Source of the DNA: Chromatiales bacterium
Lineage (GTDB): Bacteria; Pseudomonadota; Gammaproteobacteria; Steroidobacterales; GCA-2729495
Assembly (NCBI GenBank): GCA_024234935.1
Contig: JACKNI010000003.1
Span: forward strand, 124,001 to 188,000
Direction: 5' to 3'
Length of the DNA stretch: 64,000 nt
The notes under the pieces were generated by a model that did not search any database, was not told the DNA's origin, and saw nothing but the letters and a program-made list of their open reading frames with translations. This document shows positions 21,245 to 29,757 of the stretch, piece by piece (the stretch's first letter is position 1; each line of letters begins with the position of its first letter). Position numbers and translations under genes: made by a program.

Positions 21245-21274
21245 GGGTACCGGCCACCAGCTTGGCCGGTACCC
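21245..21274. terminator. Bidirectional hairpin between convergent genes
   Basis: A 12-bp perfect stem (GGGTACCGGCCA and its complement) with a 6-nt loop sits exactly between the thioesterase stop (21238) and the opposite glycosyltransferase stop (21278). There is no T-tract on either side, so it may act as a transcript-end stabiliser or a Rho-assisted terminator. Confidence 0.5.
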
Positions 21275-21277
21275 TGC

Positions 21278-22501
21278 TCAGTCAATCAGCGCGACAATCC
21301 GGTCCAGCACCACGTCCCGCGTGGCCATTGTCTCCAGCTCCCACTGCCGGGCCTCTGCCAGGCGGTCACGGTACGGCACCGGGTCACCCAGTACACCATC
21401 GAGCACTGTCCTGACCTTTTCAGCCGTGGTTGGTCCTTGCGGTGGTGCCGAAAGGTGCGCCGCCAGACCAAAGGCCTTGCTGCGCGCAGCCAGTGCCGGT
21501 TGATCCCAGAAAAAGGGGCAGGACAACATCGGTACCTGGTGGAATATGGCCTCGTGCGTCGAATTCAACCCGTGGTGAGTAATGAATGCATCGGCCTCGG
21601 ACAGGATCGCCCACTGGTCAACCCGCGTCCTGAGCTGCACGTTGGCCTTTTCGAGTAATTGCCGTTCCTCGGCGGGCCGGTCGGCGCCGCCAAAACTGAT
21701 CACGGCAGCAGTGTCCGGCATCCCGGCAATCGCGTCCGCAATTGCAGCGAGAGCGGCGAGCGCCTCGCGCGCGTAATAGCGCCAGATCACGGTACCGAAG
21801 GACACATAGACCCTGCGGCGTGCATCAGCGGGGAAACAAGGCGAATCCGGTACCAGCCGGCGTCGTTCGATATACCCGATCGAGGGCAGTGAACCGAAGA
21901 AGGCCACAGGCTCGAAGACCCTCTGCTCCACCGGTTCCAGCCAGGCCGATGGCTCACAGTAGACGTTCAGGTACTGACTGAGTCCGGAGACATAGGAAAA
22001 CGGCGACGCATCCGAAAATCCGTGCACGGTACGCAGCCGCTCGACGGCGCGGTAGCAGGCCGGCGCCACGGCGACCCGCGGATCTTCGGCCAGTACGGCC
22101 ATGAACCGCTCCGGCTCAACGTTGTGTCCGGCACAAACGTTGACGATCGGCACGCCAAGTGCCGTCGCTACGACACGGCCGATTACCGCAAAGGTATCCG
22201 CGATGACCAGCGATGGCGCCAAAGCGCGGACATCGCGAATGATCTGTACACCGAAATGTCCGGCAAAACTCACATAGCGGCATGGAATCGGACGAGACTC
22301 ATCGTCTGCTGCAGCGAGCGGATACCGGGAAAAGATATCCACAAGCCTGCCACCCGCACCGACGACCTGCGGCTGAAAGCGGGCATGCGTGAACACGCAA
22401 GGCTCGATGCCACGACGACTGAGTCCCGCAATGATCGGCAACAGGCGTCTGAGATGCCCTTCCTCGGGCATGCAGAAAACAGCAGCGACAGGACGGTGCA
22501 T
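21278..22501 (-). CDS. UGT/MGT-family glycosyltransferase (GT1)
   Basis: 407 residues from ATG 22501, where family similarity starts (AVFCMPEEGHLRRLLPIIAGL). The GT1 sugar-donor motif is ITHHGLNSTHEAIFHQVPM then CPFFWDQPALAARSKAFG near residues 300-345. GT-B fold enzymes of this group transfer sugars from UDP-activated donors to small molecules such as macrolides, flavonoids, sterols or lipids. It lies 34 nt after a co-directional methyltransferase gene, suggesting a two-gene tailoring unit. The acceptor is unknown. The frame is open further upstream but that part is the shadow of the methyltransferase gene. Confidence 0.85.
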   Translation of the reverse strand: MHRPVAAVFCMPEEGHLRRLLPIIAGLSRRGIEPCVFTHARFQPQVVGAGGRLVDIFSRYPLAAADDESRPIPCRYVSFAGHFGVQIIRDVRALAPSLVIADTFAVIGRVVATALGVPIVNVCAGHNVEPERFMAVLAEDPRVAVAPACYRAVERLRTVHGFSDASPFSYVSGLSQYLNVYCEPSAWLEPVEQRVFEPVAFFGSLPSIGYIERRRLVPDSPCFPADARRRVYVSFGTVIWRYYAREALAALAAIADAIAGMPDTAAVISFGGADRPAEERQLLEKANVQLRTRVDQWAILSEADAFITHHGLNSTHEAIFHQVPMLSCPFFWDQPALAARSKAFGLAAHLSAPPQGPTTAEKVRTVLDGVLGDPVPYRDRLAEARQWELETMATRDVVLDRIVALID

Positions 22502-22535
22502 ATTTTTCGGGACAGTCTCGACGGGATAGTTTCCG

Positions 22536-23234
22536 TCAGACTCTCCCTGCCAGCCCTTCACACAGGGGCTCCTCGTTTGCTCCGGCACAGCGACGCAATA
22601 CAGTGAGGCCGGTGCCGAAGGGCAGGTCCAGGAGCTGCAGCGCCGGGTCCCGGCGCAATTCGCTGATGTAGTCACGCACGGTGACCTGGTAGGTCTTGTC
22701 CGGGCCGTAAATCGGGGAGCTGCGCTCGCCCATGCTGTCATGAAAAAGCACGCAGGCTCGCGGCGCCAGCTTGTCCGCGAAGGCCTCGTAATCAAACCGC
22801 ACCTGCTCAGCCGTGTGATACCCGTCGACGAACAGCAAGCCGATATCCGCCATCTGGCGCCAGGCATCCGTACCGACGAACTGCTGGGTCGTGCACAGCC
22901 GATGACGGATGTTGTCGATGCCAAAGTCGGCAAAGTGGCGCTGCGTCTGTTGCGGATCCTTCCAGAAATCATCGACCAGCGAAGGATCGATGAACGTCAC
23001 CTCACCGGAATCCCGGTTATCCTGAAGTGCCCTCGCGATCACCATCGGCACAAAACCCCGCCACGAGCCGATCACCACTGCATGTCGGGGTCGCACGAGC
23101 CTGGCGAGGCCGTAATAGATCCAGCCCAGACCAAGGTTGAGATCCTCAGCCGACTGGTTATGACCCATACGCAACAGTTCGGGATGAGCGTACAGTCGGC
23201 TTATCCACGCATCGAGATTGTCTGTCCGTTTCAA
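22536..23234 (-). CDS. Class I SAM-dependent methyltransferase (Methyltransf_24-like)
   Basis: 232 residues. The SAM-binding strand appears as HAVVIGSWRGFVPMVIARAL (about 51-70), EVTFIDPS follows, and IGLLFVDGYHTAEQVRFDYEAF is the typical Asp-Gly-x-His segment of Methyltransf_24/CmcI-like enzymes. The second half includes LFHDSMGE. It starts divergently from the DUF347 gene across a 158-nt spacer and precedes the glycosyltransferase. Together they could methylate and glycosylate the same compound. Confidence 0.75.
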   Translation of the reverse strand: MKRTDNLDAWISRLYAHPELLRMGHNQSAEDLNLGLGWIYYGLARLVRPRHAVVIGSWRGFVPMVIARALQDNRDSGEVTFIDPSLVDDFWKDPQQTQRHFADFGIDNIRHRLCTTQQFVGTDAWRQMADIGLLFVDGYHTAEQVRFDYEAFADKLAPRACVLFHDSMGERSSPIYGPDKTYQVTVRDYISELRRDPALQLLDLPFGTGLTVLRRCAGANEEPLCEGLAGRV

Positions 23235-23392
23235 AAGCCCCTACCCCCTGCTATCCGGCAATTGTCGACCGCGCACGCACCAGACACTGGCAGCATCACG
23301 ATAGCATTGAACCAACGGGGATTGATTCCGGCATGTGCAGCGTCTAACCGGCAGTCTGTGCAGTCTACCGATACGCCTGGAGAAAATGCGGA

Positions 23393-24151
23393 ATGAACAA
23401 CAGCGGAAATCAGGCCGTGAGCAAGGTTCCGGCAGTTACGCTGGTGTTCTGGTTGATCAAGATCGCTGCCACCACGCTCGGCGAAACCGGTGGCGATGCG
23501 GTGTCAATGTCGATGGACCTGGGTTACCTGGTCGGCACCGTGATTTTTGCCGCCCTGTTTGTCGTAGCCGTCTTTGCCCAGATCGTCGCCACGCGATTCA
23601 ATCCGTGGCTCTATTGGCTAACCATCGTTGCCACGACCACCGTGGGCACGACGCTGGCCGACTATGTCACCCGCTCCATGGGTATCGGCTATGCCGGCGG
23701 CTCATCGCTGCTGTTTGCCCTGCTGATCGCTTCGCTCTTTGTCTGGCATCGCGATCTCGGCTCCATATCCATCGATACCGTCAGCACACCTCGGGCAGAG
23801 GTCCATTACTGGCTGACCATCATGTTCTCGCAGACGCTGGGCACTGCACTGGGTGACTGGACCGCAGATACCGCCGGCCTCGGCTACGTGGGAGCAGCGA
23901 TCATTTTCGGCGCGCTGCTGGCGATGGTGGCGGGCGCATATTTCCGGACCACCCTATCCCGCACCGCGCTCTTCTGGACCGCATTCATCCTGACCAGGCC
24001 GCTTGGCGCGGTGGTCGGTGATTTTCTGGACAAGCCCGTTGCAGCAGGCGGCCTGGCCCTCAGCCGCTACTCGGCATCAGCTGTACTGCTGCTCTTCATG
24101 GTGGCCTGCATCCTGCTTTTCCGGCATCGCGCAGCAGAGCGCCCGCACTGA
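23393..24151 (+). CDS. DUF347-repeat membrane protein (COG4705-like)
   Basis: 252 residues with about eight membrane segments built from four repeats. Each carries a variant of TTLGETGGDAVS...LGY: at about 26, 80, 145 (SQTLGTALGDWTADTAGLGY) and 200 (TRPLGAVVGDFLDKP). This is DUF347. Members are often linked to metal or stress regulation, but no activity is firmly known. Conserved Gly-Asp pairs within membrane segments suggest ion or metal handling (inference). GGAG lies 11 nt upstream of the ATG. Confidence 0.8.
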   Translation: MNNSGNQAVSKVPAVTLVFWLIKIAATTLGETGGDAVSMSMDLGYLVGTVIFAALFVVAVFAQIVATRFNPWLYWLTIVATTTVGTTLADYVTRSMGIGYAGGSSLLFALLIASLFVWHRDLGSISIDTVSTPRAEVHYWLTIMFSQTLGTALGDWTADTAGLGYVGAAIIFGALLAMVAGAYFRTTLSRTALFWTAFILTRPLGAVVGDFLDKPVAAGGLALSRYSASAVLLLFMVACILLFRHRAAERPH

Positions 24152-24180
24152 CCCGGACCATCCTTCTGGCGCTGCACCAC

Positions 24181-24933
24181 TCAGGAACGGCGGCGCAGCG
24201 GCACCACTTTTGACTTTGGCTTTGTGCGTCGCTTCTTCGGGGCGCTGGCATCCTTCGCAGCTGCGCTGTCGGCGACCACCACCGCGCGCACTCGTGCCAC
24301 GCGGGCAGCCGGAAACGGCGCACCGCCGGCATAGAGGTCGGCCAGCACGCCAGCCTTGTCGGCTCCGGTCACGAACCAGATGATGCTCCGCGCACGATTG
24401 ATCACCGGCAGGGTCAGCGTCATGCGCGAGTAACCATGATGCTCACCGGTGATGGCAACCGTGCGATCTTTCACCTTCAGGGCGGGATCACCGGAAAACA
24501 GCGAAGCCGTATGCCCGTCAGTACCCAGGCCGAGATGCACCGCATCGAGAACTGCCGGCACACCGGCCAGCTGCTCGATCCCGCTGGCATATTCCGCCGC
24601 CGAACCCAGCAGGTCGGCGCGATCGACCCACATGGGATGCAGATTCCGGCGCGGCAAGGGACCATTGGTGACCAGCATCTCTTCGATATTGGTCAGGTTT
24701 CGCGCCGCGTCACCGCGTGCCACGATCCGCTCGTCAACCTGGAAAACATGGATCGCTTTCCAGTCAAGCGGCTGGCGCACCAGCTCACCCAGCATCGGCA
24801 GCGGCGAACTGCCACCGCTGAGCGCCAGGGTCGCACGCGTGCGGCGGGCGATGCCGATACCGAGTACGGTGGCGATCAGCCGTGCGGCCATTGCGGCCGC
24901 CTCTGCCACGGTTTTTTCAACTTCCAGCCGCAC
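24181..24933 (-). CDS. pgl: 6-phosphogluconolactonase
   Basis: 250 residues from a GTG 22 nt after the zwf stop. The frame is open upstream but that part antiparallels zwf. ALSGGSSPLPMLGEL, VFQVDERIVARGDAARN and LGLGTDGHTASLFSG are the conserved Pgl motifs. It hydrolyses 6-phosphogluconolactone in the oxidative pentose phosphate pathway. The last 20 residues are strongly basic (KKRRTKPKSKVVPLRRRS), which is unusual for the enzyme. It is the last gene of the gnd-zwf-pgl operon. Confidence 0.9.
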   Translation of the reverse strand: MRLEVEKTVAEAAAMAARLIATVLGIGIARRTRATLALSGGSSPLPMLGELVRQPLDWKAIHVFQVDERIVARGDAARNLTNIEEMLVTNGPLPRRNLHPMWVDRADLLGSAAEYASGIEQLAGVPAVLDAVHLGLGTDGHTASLFSGDPALKVKDRTVAITGEHHGYSRMTLTLPVINRARSIIWFVTGADKAGVLADLYAGGAPFPAARVARVRAVVVADSAAAKDASAPKKRRTKPKSKVVPLRRRS

Positions 24934-24955
24934 CCGAATTTCCCGAAGCGAGCGG

Positions 24956-26353
24956 TCAGGCGCCGCGCCCGATCCCGTTCTTGCTGGGGTTGTACCAGCC
25001 GCCGGAGGCCGCAACCATGCGGTCGGCCTCACGCGGACCCCAGCTGCCGGGCTCATAGCGATACACCGGCCCGCCGGTGTTGATGATCGGATCGCAGATG
25101 GCCCACGCCGCCTCAACGCTGTCTTCGCGGGCGAACAATGTCGCGTCGCCGCCCATCGCATCTCCGATCAGGCGTTCATAGGCTTCCTTGGCCTCACTGG
25201 TGGAATTGCAGACGTAGAGTTCGACCTCCTCGCCTGCCATGCGCTCACCAGGCGACTTGGTACGCGCGCCGGCCGCGATCGCGACCTGATCCGGTCCCAG
25301 CCGGAAACGGAAATAATTGGATTGCGGCGGCACCGGTTCATCGAACACCTGCTGCGGTGGCGCCTTGAGTATCACCATCACCTCGGTGGCCGTAACCGGC
25401 AGCGACTTGCCGGCGCGGATGAAGAAGGGCACGCCCTGCCAGCGCCAGGAGTTCAGGTGCAGCTGCATCGCTGCGTAGGTTTCGACTTCGGAATCGGGCG
25501 CCACACCGGTATCGCCGCGATAGCCGCGGTACTGCCCGCGCACCAGGCTCTGGCCGGAAAACGGGCTGATCGCGCGCAGCACCTTGATGCGCTCGTCGCG
25601 CTGCGCCTCGCCCCAGTACCCGACCGGCGGATCCATGGCCAGACTGGCAACGACCTCGAGCAGATGGTTCTGCACGACATCGCGGATTGCGCCCACCTCC
25701 TCGTAGAACTTGCCACGGCCTTCAACACCGATGGTCTCGGCCATGGTGATCTGCACGCTTTCGATGTAGTTGCGGTTCCATATCGGTTCGAGAAAGGAGT
25801 TGGCAAAGCGGAAATACAGCAGGTTCTGCACCGGCTCCTTGCCCAGGAAATGATCGATGCGAAAGATCGACGACTCGCTGAATACCTGGTGCAGGGTCTT
25901 GTTCAGCTCTTTGGCCGATGCGAAATCGCGGCCAAAGGGCTTCTCGACGACGACGCGGGCATTTTCGGCACAGCCAGACTCGCCCAGCAGCTTGACCACC
26001 GGCCCGAACAGGCTGGGTGGAATGGCCAGATAGAAGAGCGGACGCTTCGCATCTTTCAGCGCTTCCTTGAGTCGCGCGAAAGTCGCCGGCTCATGGTAGT
26101 CGCCGTCCACGTAACGCAACTGTTCGATCAGCTTCGAAGCCGCCGGCGAATCAGCACTGCCCGTGCGTTTTTCCAGGCTGTCGCGGACACGATCGCGGAA
26201 CTGCTCCAGACCCCAGCCCGAGCGCGCCACGCCGATCACCGGCACATCGAGTGAACCGCGCTTGACCATCGCGGCGAGCGCGGGGTAGATCTTGCGATGG
26301 GCGAGGTCTCCGGTCGCGCCGAGCAGCACCACGGCATCGGATTTTTCGGTCAC
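24956..26353 (-). CDS. zwf: Glucose-6-phosphate dehydrogenase
   Basis: 465 residues from a GTG at 26353 that overlaps the gnd stop (GTGA), the coupling expected within an operon. The N-terminal Rossmann motif is VVLLGATGDLAHRKIYPAL. The active-site peptide RIDHFLGKE contains the catalytic His. EKPFGRD is also conserved. It oxidises glucose 6-phosphate with NAD(P)+ to the lactone hydrolysed by the next gene product. Length is a little short of the usual 480-490. Confidence 0.95.
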   Translation of the reverse strand: MTEKSDAVVLLGATGDLAHRKIYPALAAMVKRGSLDVPVIGVARSGWGLEQFRDRVRDSLEKRTGSADSPAASKLIEQLRYVDGDYHEPATFARLKEALKDAKRPLFYLAIPPSLFGPVVKLLGESGCAENARVVVEKPFGRDFASAKELNKTLHQVFSESSIFRIDHFLGKEPVQNLLYFRFANSFLEPIWNRNYIESVQITMAETIGVEGRGKFYEEVGAIRDVVQNHLLEVVASLAMDPPVGYWGEAQRDERIKVLRAISPFSGQSLVRGQYRGYRGDTGVAPDSEVETYAAMQLHLNSWRWQGVPFFIRAGKSLPVTATEVMVILKAPPQQVFDEPVPPQSNYFRFRLGPDQVAIAAGARTKSPGERMAGEEVELYVCNSTSEAKEAYERLIGDAMGGDATLFAREDSVEAAWAICDPIINTGGPVYRYEPGSWGPREADRMVAASGGWYNPSKNGIGRGA

Positions 26354-27345
26354 TTGCCGGGTTCCTTGTGGCCACCGAACTGGAAGCGCATCGCCGACAG
26401 CAGGCGGTTGGCAAATTCTGCCTCGCTGCGCGACTCGAAGCGCGAATAGAGTGCGGCTGAAAGCACCGGCACGGGGACCGCGGTGTCGATGGCAGCCTTC
26501 AATGTCCAGCGACCCTCGCCGGAATCCGAGACGCGGCCCTGAAAGCCCTTGAGCTGCGGATCCTCCGACAGCGATGCGGCCGTCAGGTCGAGCAGCCATG
26601 AAGTCACCACACTACCCCGCCGCCACAGTTCGGCGACGGCACCAAGATCGAAGTCGTAGAGATAACGTTCGGGATGCTCAGGCATACCCGGACCATCCGA
26701 GCGGCCCGCACCGGCATGACGCAGCAGGTTAAAGCCCTCGGCATAGGCCGCCATCATTCCGTACTCGATGCCGTTGTGCACCATCTTCACGAAATGACCG
26801 GCACCTGGCGGGCCACAGTGCAGATAACCTTTGGAGGCCGGGTCATCCGGGCTGCGGCCAGCGACCGGTTCGATTTCGCCGCGACCCGGCGCGAGATCAC
26901 GGAAGACCGGTTCCAGCCGCTGCACGGCCTCGCGCGCACCGCCGATCATCAGGCAGTAGCCGCGTTCGAGACCCCAGACACCGCCGCTGGTGCCGACGTC
27001 TACAAAGTGAATGCCCGCCGGGCGGAGTGTTTCAGCCCGCCGGATGGCATTTTCAAACGGTGAATTGCCGCCGTCGATCAGGGTATCGCCGGCCTGAAGG
27101 TGTGTGGCGACAGTCTTCACCACGCCTTCGACAACCGGCACCGGCAGCATGATCCATACCGCGCGCGGCGGCCTGAGCAGGGCGATGAACTCGTCGATCG
27201 AGGCTGCGCCCTTTGCGCCCGCGTCAGTCAGCGCCTTGACGGCATCGGCACTGGCATCGAAGACCACGCATTCATGGCCGCGCTGCATGAGACGGCGCAC
27301 CATGTTGGCACCCATCCGGCCCAGACCGATCATTCCGAGTTGCAT
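26350..27345 (-). CDS. gnd: 6-phosphogluconate dehydrogenase, decarboxylating (short type)
   Basis: 331 residues from ATG 27345 with GGGGAG six nt upstream. MQLGMIGLGRMGANMVRRL is the NADP/NAD-binding start. DGGNSPFENAIRR and KMVHNGIEYGMMAAYAEGFN are the substrate and catalytic motifs (Lys and Asn). This short YqeC/GndA-like form, about 300-335 residues, differs from the 470-residue enteric enzyme. It converts 6-phosphogluconate to ribulose 5-phosphate, and rpiA for the next step is also in this window. It leads the operon and is divergent from nnrS. Confidence 0.93.
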   Translation of the reverse strand: MQLGMIGLGRMGANMVRRLMQRGHECVVFDASADAVKALTDAGAKGAASIDEFIALLRPPRAVWIMLPVPVVEGVVKTVATHLQAGDTLIDGGNSPFENAIRRAETLRPAGIHFVDVGTSGGVWGLERGYCLMIGGAREAVQRLEPVFRDLAPGRGEIEPVAGRSPDDPASKGYLHCGPPGAGHFVKMVHNGIEYGMMAAYAEGFNLLRHAGAGRSDGPGMPEHPERYLYDFDLGAVAELWRRGSVVTSWLLDLTAASLSEDPQLKGFQGRVSDSGEGRWTLKAAIDTAVPVPVLSAALYSRFESRSEAEFANRLLSAMRFQFGGHKEPGK

Positions 27346-27505
27346 AGCCACTCCCCAAAGGCACAGAAGGCCAATGCCTGGCCGGATCTCCACAGAAGGC
27401 TGTCGGCACCGCACAGCGCAGCTTGAGGCAAACACGCGACCCGGCACCTGCAATCGTGACACGAGTGTACTTTGGCAAATTCGGCGGCGCACGCGACAAT
27501 AGGCC

Positions 27506-28711
27506 ATGTTCCGCTCAAGTCCCTTTTTCAGCTATGGCTTCCGGCCCTTCTTCTTGCTGGCCGGTCTGTTGGCCGTGCTGGGCATGGCCCTGTGGCTGCT
27601 GGCCATCAATGGGTCGCCATGGCCGGTGCAAGCCAGCCGGTCCACTTTCTGGCATGCCCATGAGATGGGGCTCGGCTTTGGCGGCGCGGTGATGGCCGGT
27701 TTCATTCTCACCGCCGGGGCCAACTGGACTGGAAGACCACCCATTCGGGGCCCGTTGCTCGTCTGCCTGGTCCTTGGCTGGTTGTGTGGCCGGGCCGCGA
27801 TGCTGTACAGCGGATTGCTGCCGGCAACGCTGACGATGCTGCTCGACCTGCTTTTCCCGGTGCTGCTCGGCCTACTGGTCACACGCGAGATCGTCGGCGC
27901 ACGCAACCGGCGCAACTACGGCGTGCTGACCATCGTCTGGGCACTGACCGTGTTTACGGTTCTCTACCATGTCGCGGCGATCGGCTCCCTCAGCGAGGAA
28001 TCCGCTGCGGATATGCAGCGCATCGTGGCCCGCCTGTTCGTCTACCTGCTTGCCGTGCTGATCACCGTCCTCGGCGGCCGCGTCATCCCCGGATTCACCG
28101 GCAGCTGGCTGCGCATGCGCGGTGCAAGCAAGCTGCCTGGCGCCAGGGACTGGCTGGAAACCGGCATCGTCCCGCTGACCGTGGCGGCCGGCCTCAGTCA
28201 GGCACTTGCGCCCGACGGCATTGTCACGGCGGTGCTGTGCATCAGCGCCGGGGCTGCCCATGTGCTGCGGCTGTCCGGCTGGCGTGGACTCGCGACCGCA
28301 GCAGAACCGCTGCTGCTGGTGCTGCATGTCGCCTACGCGTGGCTGGGGCTCGGTTTTCTGCTGCTGGGCCTTTCAGCAGCGGGACTGCCCGTCCCGGAAA
28401 CCGCCGCCCTGCATGCACTGACCGTGGGCGGCATCGGCGGCGTCATCCTCGGCATGATGACGCGCGTGGCGCTGGGACATACCGGGCGACCCCTGCACGC
28501 GGCGCGCATCACCCAGCTTGCCTATGTGCTGCTCGGCTTTTCTGCGCTCCTCAGGGCCTTTGGCCCGCTGAGCACAACCGGCAGCACCCTCGCCTACACC
28601 TGCTCCGGGCTGCTGTGGATTGCGAGCTTCAGCCTGTTCGTCTGGCACTACGCGCCTATCCTCACGCAGCCACGCGCGGATCAGCCACACGGCCTGGCAA
28701 ACCGCCCATGA
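27506..28711 (+). CDS. nnrS: NnrS-family membrane protein
   Basis: 401 residues, about eleven to twelve membrane segments. FFSYGFRPFFLLAGLLAVL and WHAHEMGLGFGGAVMAGFILTA are NnrS hallmarks, as are conserved histidines (HAHEM, and GHTGRPL near residue 330) thought to bind haem/copper. NnrS proteins protect against nitrosative stress. No nitric oxide reductase or nitrite reductase gene is next to it. The stop overlaps the MBL gene by 4 nt. Confidence 0.9.
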   Translation: MFRSSPFFSYGFRPFFLLAGLLAVLGMALWLLAINGSPWPVQASRSTFWHAHEMGLGFGGAVMAGFILTAGANWTGRPPIRGPLLVCLVLGWLCGRAAMLYSGLLPATLTMLLDLLFPVLLGLLVTREIVGARNRRNYGVLTIVWALTVFTVLYHVAAIGSLSEESAADMQRIVARLFVYLLAVLITVLGGRVIPGFTGSWLRMRGASKLPGARDWLETGIVPLTVAAGLSQALAPDGIVTAVLCISAGAAHVLRLSGWRGLATAAEPLLLVLHVAYAWLGLGFLLLGLSAAGLPVPETAALHALTVGGIGGVILGMMTRVALGHTGRPLHAARITQLAYVLLGFSALLRAFGPLSTTGSTLAYTCSGLLWIASFSLFVWHYAPILTQPRADQPHGLANRP

Positions 28712-29367
28712 GTCTCCAGGTACTCATCATTCCGGTGACGGCATTTCAGCAAAACTGCTCGGTCATCTGGTGTACCGAAACCATGCAGGGGGCGGTCGTC
28801 GATCCAGGCGGCGACCTCGATGAAATCCTGGCTGGCGTGCAGGAGAACAATGTAGAGCTGGCGAAGATCCTGCTGACTCACGCCCATATCGATCATGCCG
28901 GTGCCGCCGCGGAACTCGCCAGACGTTACACGCTGCCGATCGAAGGTCCCCACGAAGGCGACCGCTACTGGATCGAAGCCCTGCCGGACCAGGCGCGCAA
29001 CTTCGGTTTCGCACAGGTGGACACCTTCGAGCCGGATCGCTGGCTGCAGCAGGGCGACACCGTACAGGTAGGCCACGAAACGCTTGAGGTTTATCACTGT
29101 CCCGGCCACACGCCGGGACATGTGGTGTTCTTCAGCCGCTCGGCACAGGTCTGCTTCGTCGGCGATGTGCTCTTCGCCGGCTCCATCGGCCGCACCGATT
29201 TTCCGGGCGGCGACTACGCCACGCTGATCGAGTCGATTACTCGCCGGCTCTGGCCGCTCGGCAGCGAGGTGACTTTTGTACCCGGCCATGGGCCGACCTC
29301 GACTTTCGGGCAGGAACGGCAGGGCAATCCCTTTGTGGGCGACCGGGTGCTGGCAACGGCAGGTTGA
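28708..29367 (+). CDS. MBL-fold metallohydrolase (glyoxalase II-like, YcbL type)
   Basis: 219 residues. The metal motif LTHAHIDHAG (HxHxDH) is at about residues 53-62. CPGHTPGHVVFF supplies the next His, VGDVLFAGSIGRTDFPGG the bridging Asp, and FVPGHGP the last His. This pattern belongs to the YcbL/GloB-like group hydrolysing thioesters such as S-lactoylglutathione. ATG overlaps the nnrS stop (ATGA), so the pair is co-translated. Confidence 0.9.
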   Translation: MSLQVLIIPVTAFQQNCSVIWCTETMQGAVVDPGGDLDEILAGVQENNVELAKILLTHAHIDHAGAAAELARRYTLPIEGPHEGDRYWIEALPDQARNFGFAQVDTFEPDRWLQQGDTVQVGHETLEVYHCPGHTPGHVVFFSRSAQVCFVGDVLFAGSIGRTDFPGGDYATLIESITRRLWPLGSEVTFVPGHGPTSTFGQERQGNPFVGDRVLATAG

Positions 29368-29403
29368 CGCAGGAGATTCCGGCGAATCGCCCACTGGATC
29401 CCG

Positions 29404-29418
29404 AATAATCAATTGCTC
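29404..29418 (+). repeat. Left copy of direct repeat flanking the toxin-antitoxin module
   Basis: AATAATCAATTGCTC matches AATAATCAACTGCTC at 30165-30179 in 14 of 15 positions, in the same orientation. The two copies enclose exactly the antitoxin and toxin genes. It could be the scar of a mobile cassette insertion or duplicated integration-site sequence. Confidence 0.45.
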
Positions 29419-29479
29419 TTGCACAGCATTTCTGGCACCACATTTCCGCAAATCCATCACAACCGGCGGGATTCCCGTG

Positions 29480-29508
29480 TTGCCAGCACCAAAATGGCCA
29501 TTTACACT
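29480..29508 (+). promoter_or_regulatory. Toxin-antitoxin promoter
   Basis: TTGCCA (29480-29485), a 17-nt spacer and TACACT (29503-29508) form a good sigma70 promoter. The predicted start site falls at about 29515, which is the A of the antitoxin ATG, so the transcript may be leaderless. Confidence 0.5.
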
Positions 29509-29524
29509 CTGGAAATGGACATTT
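29492..29524. promoter_or_regulatory. Two palindromic operator sites on the TA promoter
   Basis: AAATGGCCATTT (29492-29503, perfect palindrome) and AAATGGACATTT (29513-29524, one mismatch from the first) are spaced 21 bp centre to centre, two helical turns. One sits between -35 and -10 and the other over the transcription start. This is the layout expected for autorepression by a Phd-type antitoxin. Confidence 0.5.
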
Positions 29525-29757
29525 CGATCACCGAGTTCAAGCAGCGCTGCCTGGAGATCGTGCGCCGCGTCGAGAAGACCGGCCGGCCGGTCACGATCCG
29601 GCGGCGTGGCAAGATCGTCGCCCAGCTGGAACCGTCGCCGTCGGCCGAAATGGCCGGAATGAAGCCCTGGGAACAGCTGCGGATTATGGGCGGCAAGCTC
29701 TCGGCAAAACCCGGCGAATCGGTCCTGCGTGACGAGGACTTCGAGGCCCTGCGTTGA
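29515..29757 (+). CDS. Phd/YefM-family antitoxin
   Basis: 80 residues from ATG 29515. MDISITEFKQRCLEIVRRVE then TGRPVTIRRRGKIVAQLEP is the Phd/YefM DNA-binding fold, and the C-terminal part (KPWEQLRIMGGKLSAKP) would wrap the toxin. ATG 29494 (seven residues longer) is possible, but it lies inside the first operator and upstream of the predicted -10. The stop overlaps the toxin start (TTGA). It would neutralise the PIN ribonuclease and repress its own operon. Confidence 0.8.
   Translation: MDISITEFKQRCLEIVRRVEKTGRPVTIRRRGKIVAQLEPSPSAEMAGMKPWEQLRIMGGKLSAKPGESVLRDEDFEALR

Noticed and set aside
22502..22972. N-terminal extension of the glycosyltransferase
   Set aside because: It is the shadow of the methyltransferase gene in another frame. 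GT1 homology starts at 22501.
29494..29514. Seven-residue longer antitoxin from ATG 29494
   Set aside because: This ATG lies within the first operator and upstream of the predicted -10.
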